This document shows, piece by piece, positions 25,000 through 25,601 of a stretch of 25,601 nt of DNA (position 1 is the stretch's first letter; every line of letters begins with the position of its first letter). The stretch covers positions 1-25,601 of the forward strand of contig SAAR01000012.1 in the NCBI GenBank assembly GCA_009916335.1, written 5' to 3'. The notes below the pieces were generated by a model, which saw only the letters and a list, made by a program, of their open reading frames with translations, made no database searches and was not told where the DNA came from. The translations under genes were made by a program, and so were the position numbers. Source of the stretch: Erysipelotrichia bacterium (GTDB lineage Bacteria > Bacillota_I > Bacilli_A > Erysipelotrichales > Erysipelotrichaceae).

Positions 25000-25406
25000 T
25001 TATTGTTCGTGGAATAGTTCTATTTTTTCATTTGCTTTACCAATGATAAAAGCGATTCTCGCACTCACTGGTTTTTCTAATCCAAGGACAATATCTTTAG
25101 GTTCTTGGTATGGAGTTGCCCCTTTTGATAAGGCAAGAGCATACAGTTTATCCACATCATCACAAGCAATGGCGATGTGTGAGAAACAACCTTCTTGATA
25201 GGTTTCTTCTTTTTCAAAGATTTCTAAAAAGTATTTTCATTTAAATAAAGCATACAAGCATTTTTACCATGCATTTTGAAGAAACCACGAGGACAGCATT
25301 GAAATACCTCCTTGTAAAATTTTACGGCTTCATCAAAATGGTTAGTATACAGTGAAATATGATCTGATACTCCAACGGCTAAAGCACGTTGGGTTCTTAT
25401 ATACAT
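25000..25406 (-). pseudogene. VOC (glyoxalase-like) family protein, frameshifted
   Basis: The first half (from ATG 25406, after GGGGAAG) contains GVSDHISLYTNHFDEAVKFY and stops at 25224. One extra base in the five-T run on the coding strand (25226-25230) would read through into LEIFEKEETYQEGCFSHIAI and on to IELFHEQ, ending at 25000, for 135 aa. In the joined frame the four metal-ligand positions of the VOC fold are present: His in DHISLY, Glu in LEIFE, His in FSHIAIA, Glu in IELFHE. So the gene was, or is, a complete single-subunit VOC enzyme. Substrate unknown. TTG 25436 is a weaker alternative start. The break may be genuine or a sequencing error. Confidence 0.8.
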
Positions 25407-25536
25407 AGACTTCCCCATATACTCGAAAGCATACAAGACTTATCTGTTTCTATAAGACTTTCACTATCCATCATTCCTATGAATGAATTAGCGATAGCAT
25501 AAGGCTCATATCAAAACCTTTTTATATATTCTCTTT

Positions 25537-25601
25537 TTAAATTGCTATACTACTTAAATTTTTATGTCCAGTTAATCTATCTACTTCTAAATTATGAAGT
25601 C
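25537..25601 (-). other. Possible C-terminal tail of a minus-strand gene entering from the right edge
   Basis: On the minus strand a frame is open from the window edge to a stop at 25537-25539 and reads LHNLEVDRLTGHKNLSSIAI. The GHKN segment faintly resembles the LLGHKN box near the C-terminus of tyrosine recombinases, but the expected tyrosine is missing. Only 20 codons are visible, so this is weak. The stretch 25407-25536 shows no other gene or terminator. Confidence 0.2.

Noticed and set aside
25397..25510. 38-codon minus-strand open frame (YEPYAIANSFIGMMDS and on) before the VOC gene
   Set aside because: No start codon with ribosome binding site, preceded by a stop, and not recognisable; could be an eroded fragment but I cannot support it.
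1..25601. tRNA, rRNA, CRISPR arrays, insertion sequences
   Set aside because: No tRNA-like cloverleaf or CCA end, no regularly spaced repeats, and no transposase or terminal inverted repeats were seen by eye; only the weak edge fragment at 25537 hints at a mobile-element gene.

Overview
The window is low-GC Gram-positive chromosomal DNA. The gene order (DUF2232-type membrane protein, gdpP, rplI, dnaB, walJ, rlmH), strong AGGAGG ribosome binding sites, TGA read as stop, Ser46-type HPr and a CcpA-type operator all point to a Firmicute. The overall look suggests a gut Erysipelotrichales or close relative. That placement is inference; no 16S gene or other taxonomic anchor is present.

Left region (1-9300): a tightly packed plus-strand housekeeping block. 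A membrane protein truncated by the window edge overlaps gdpP (c-di-AMP phosphodiesterase), which overlaps rplI, followed by dnaB, a membrane-anchored LysM/G5/M23 peptidase and walJ. After a terminator and a 15-bp inverted repeat comes a second operon: rlmH, yaaA, pcp and a DUF523/TudS-like Fe-S protein.

Middle region (9300-16330): sugar and glycogen metabolism. ptsH (HPr) has its own promoter and terminator. pgcA (phosphoglucomutase) follows a good promoter with a perfect palindromic operator candidate and is coupled to a small Dabb-domain gene. glgB and glgP form a branching enzyme/phosphorylase pair. PgcA would interconvert the Glc-1-P released by GlgP with Glc-6-P. No glgC, glgA or glgD is in the window.

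Accessory region (16330-17115): the most unusual part. An extended -10 promoter overlapped by a perfect-consensus cre site drives an apparently uncharacterised transcript. Its predicted 5' end falls at the base of a helix. Two hairpins with 8-nt loop complementarity follow, then an 18-codon leader ORF, a cluster of palindromes and direct repeats, a secreted mini-protein ORF, an overlapping 61-aa membrane protein, a coding-like remnant and a terminator. I could not assign it to a known family.

Right region (17115-25601): a minus-strand trio (lipoprotein with a poly-A frameshift, alpha/beta hydrolase, small membrane protein) diverges from a plus-strand operon of a CtpA-type S41 protease, uvrB, an AI-2E family membrane protein and an MFS transporter. 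A bidirectional terminator separates that operon from a minus-strand DUF378 gene. Next comes a VOC-family gene broken by a second one-base homopolymer contraction, and an unclear 165-bp edge with a possible tail of another minus-strand gene.
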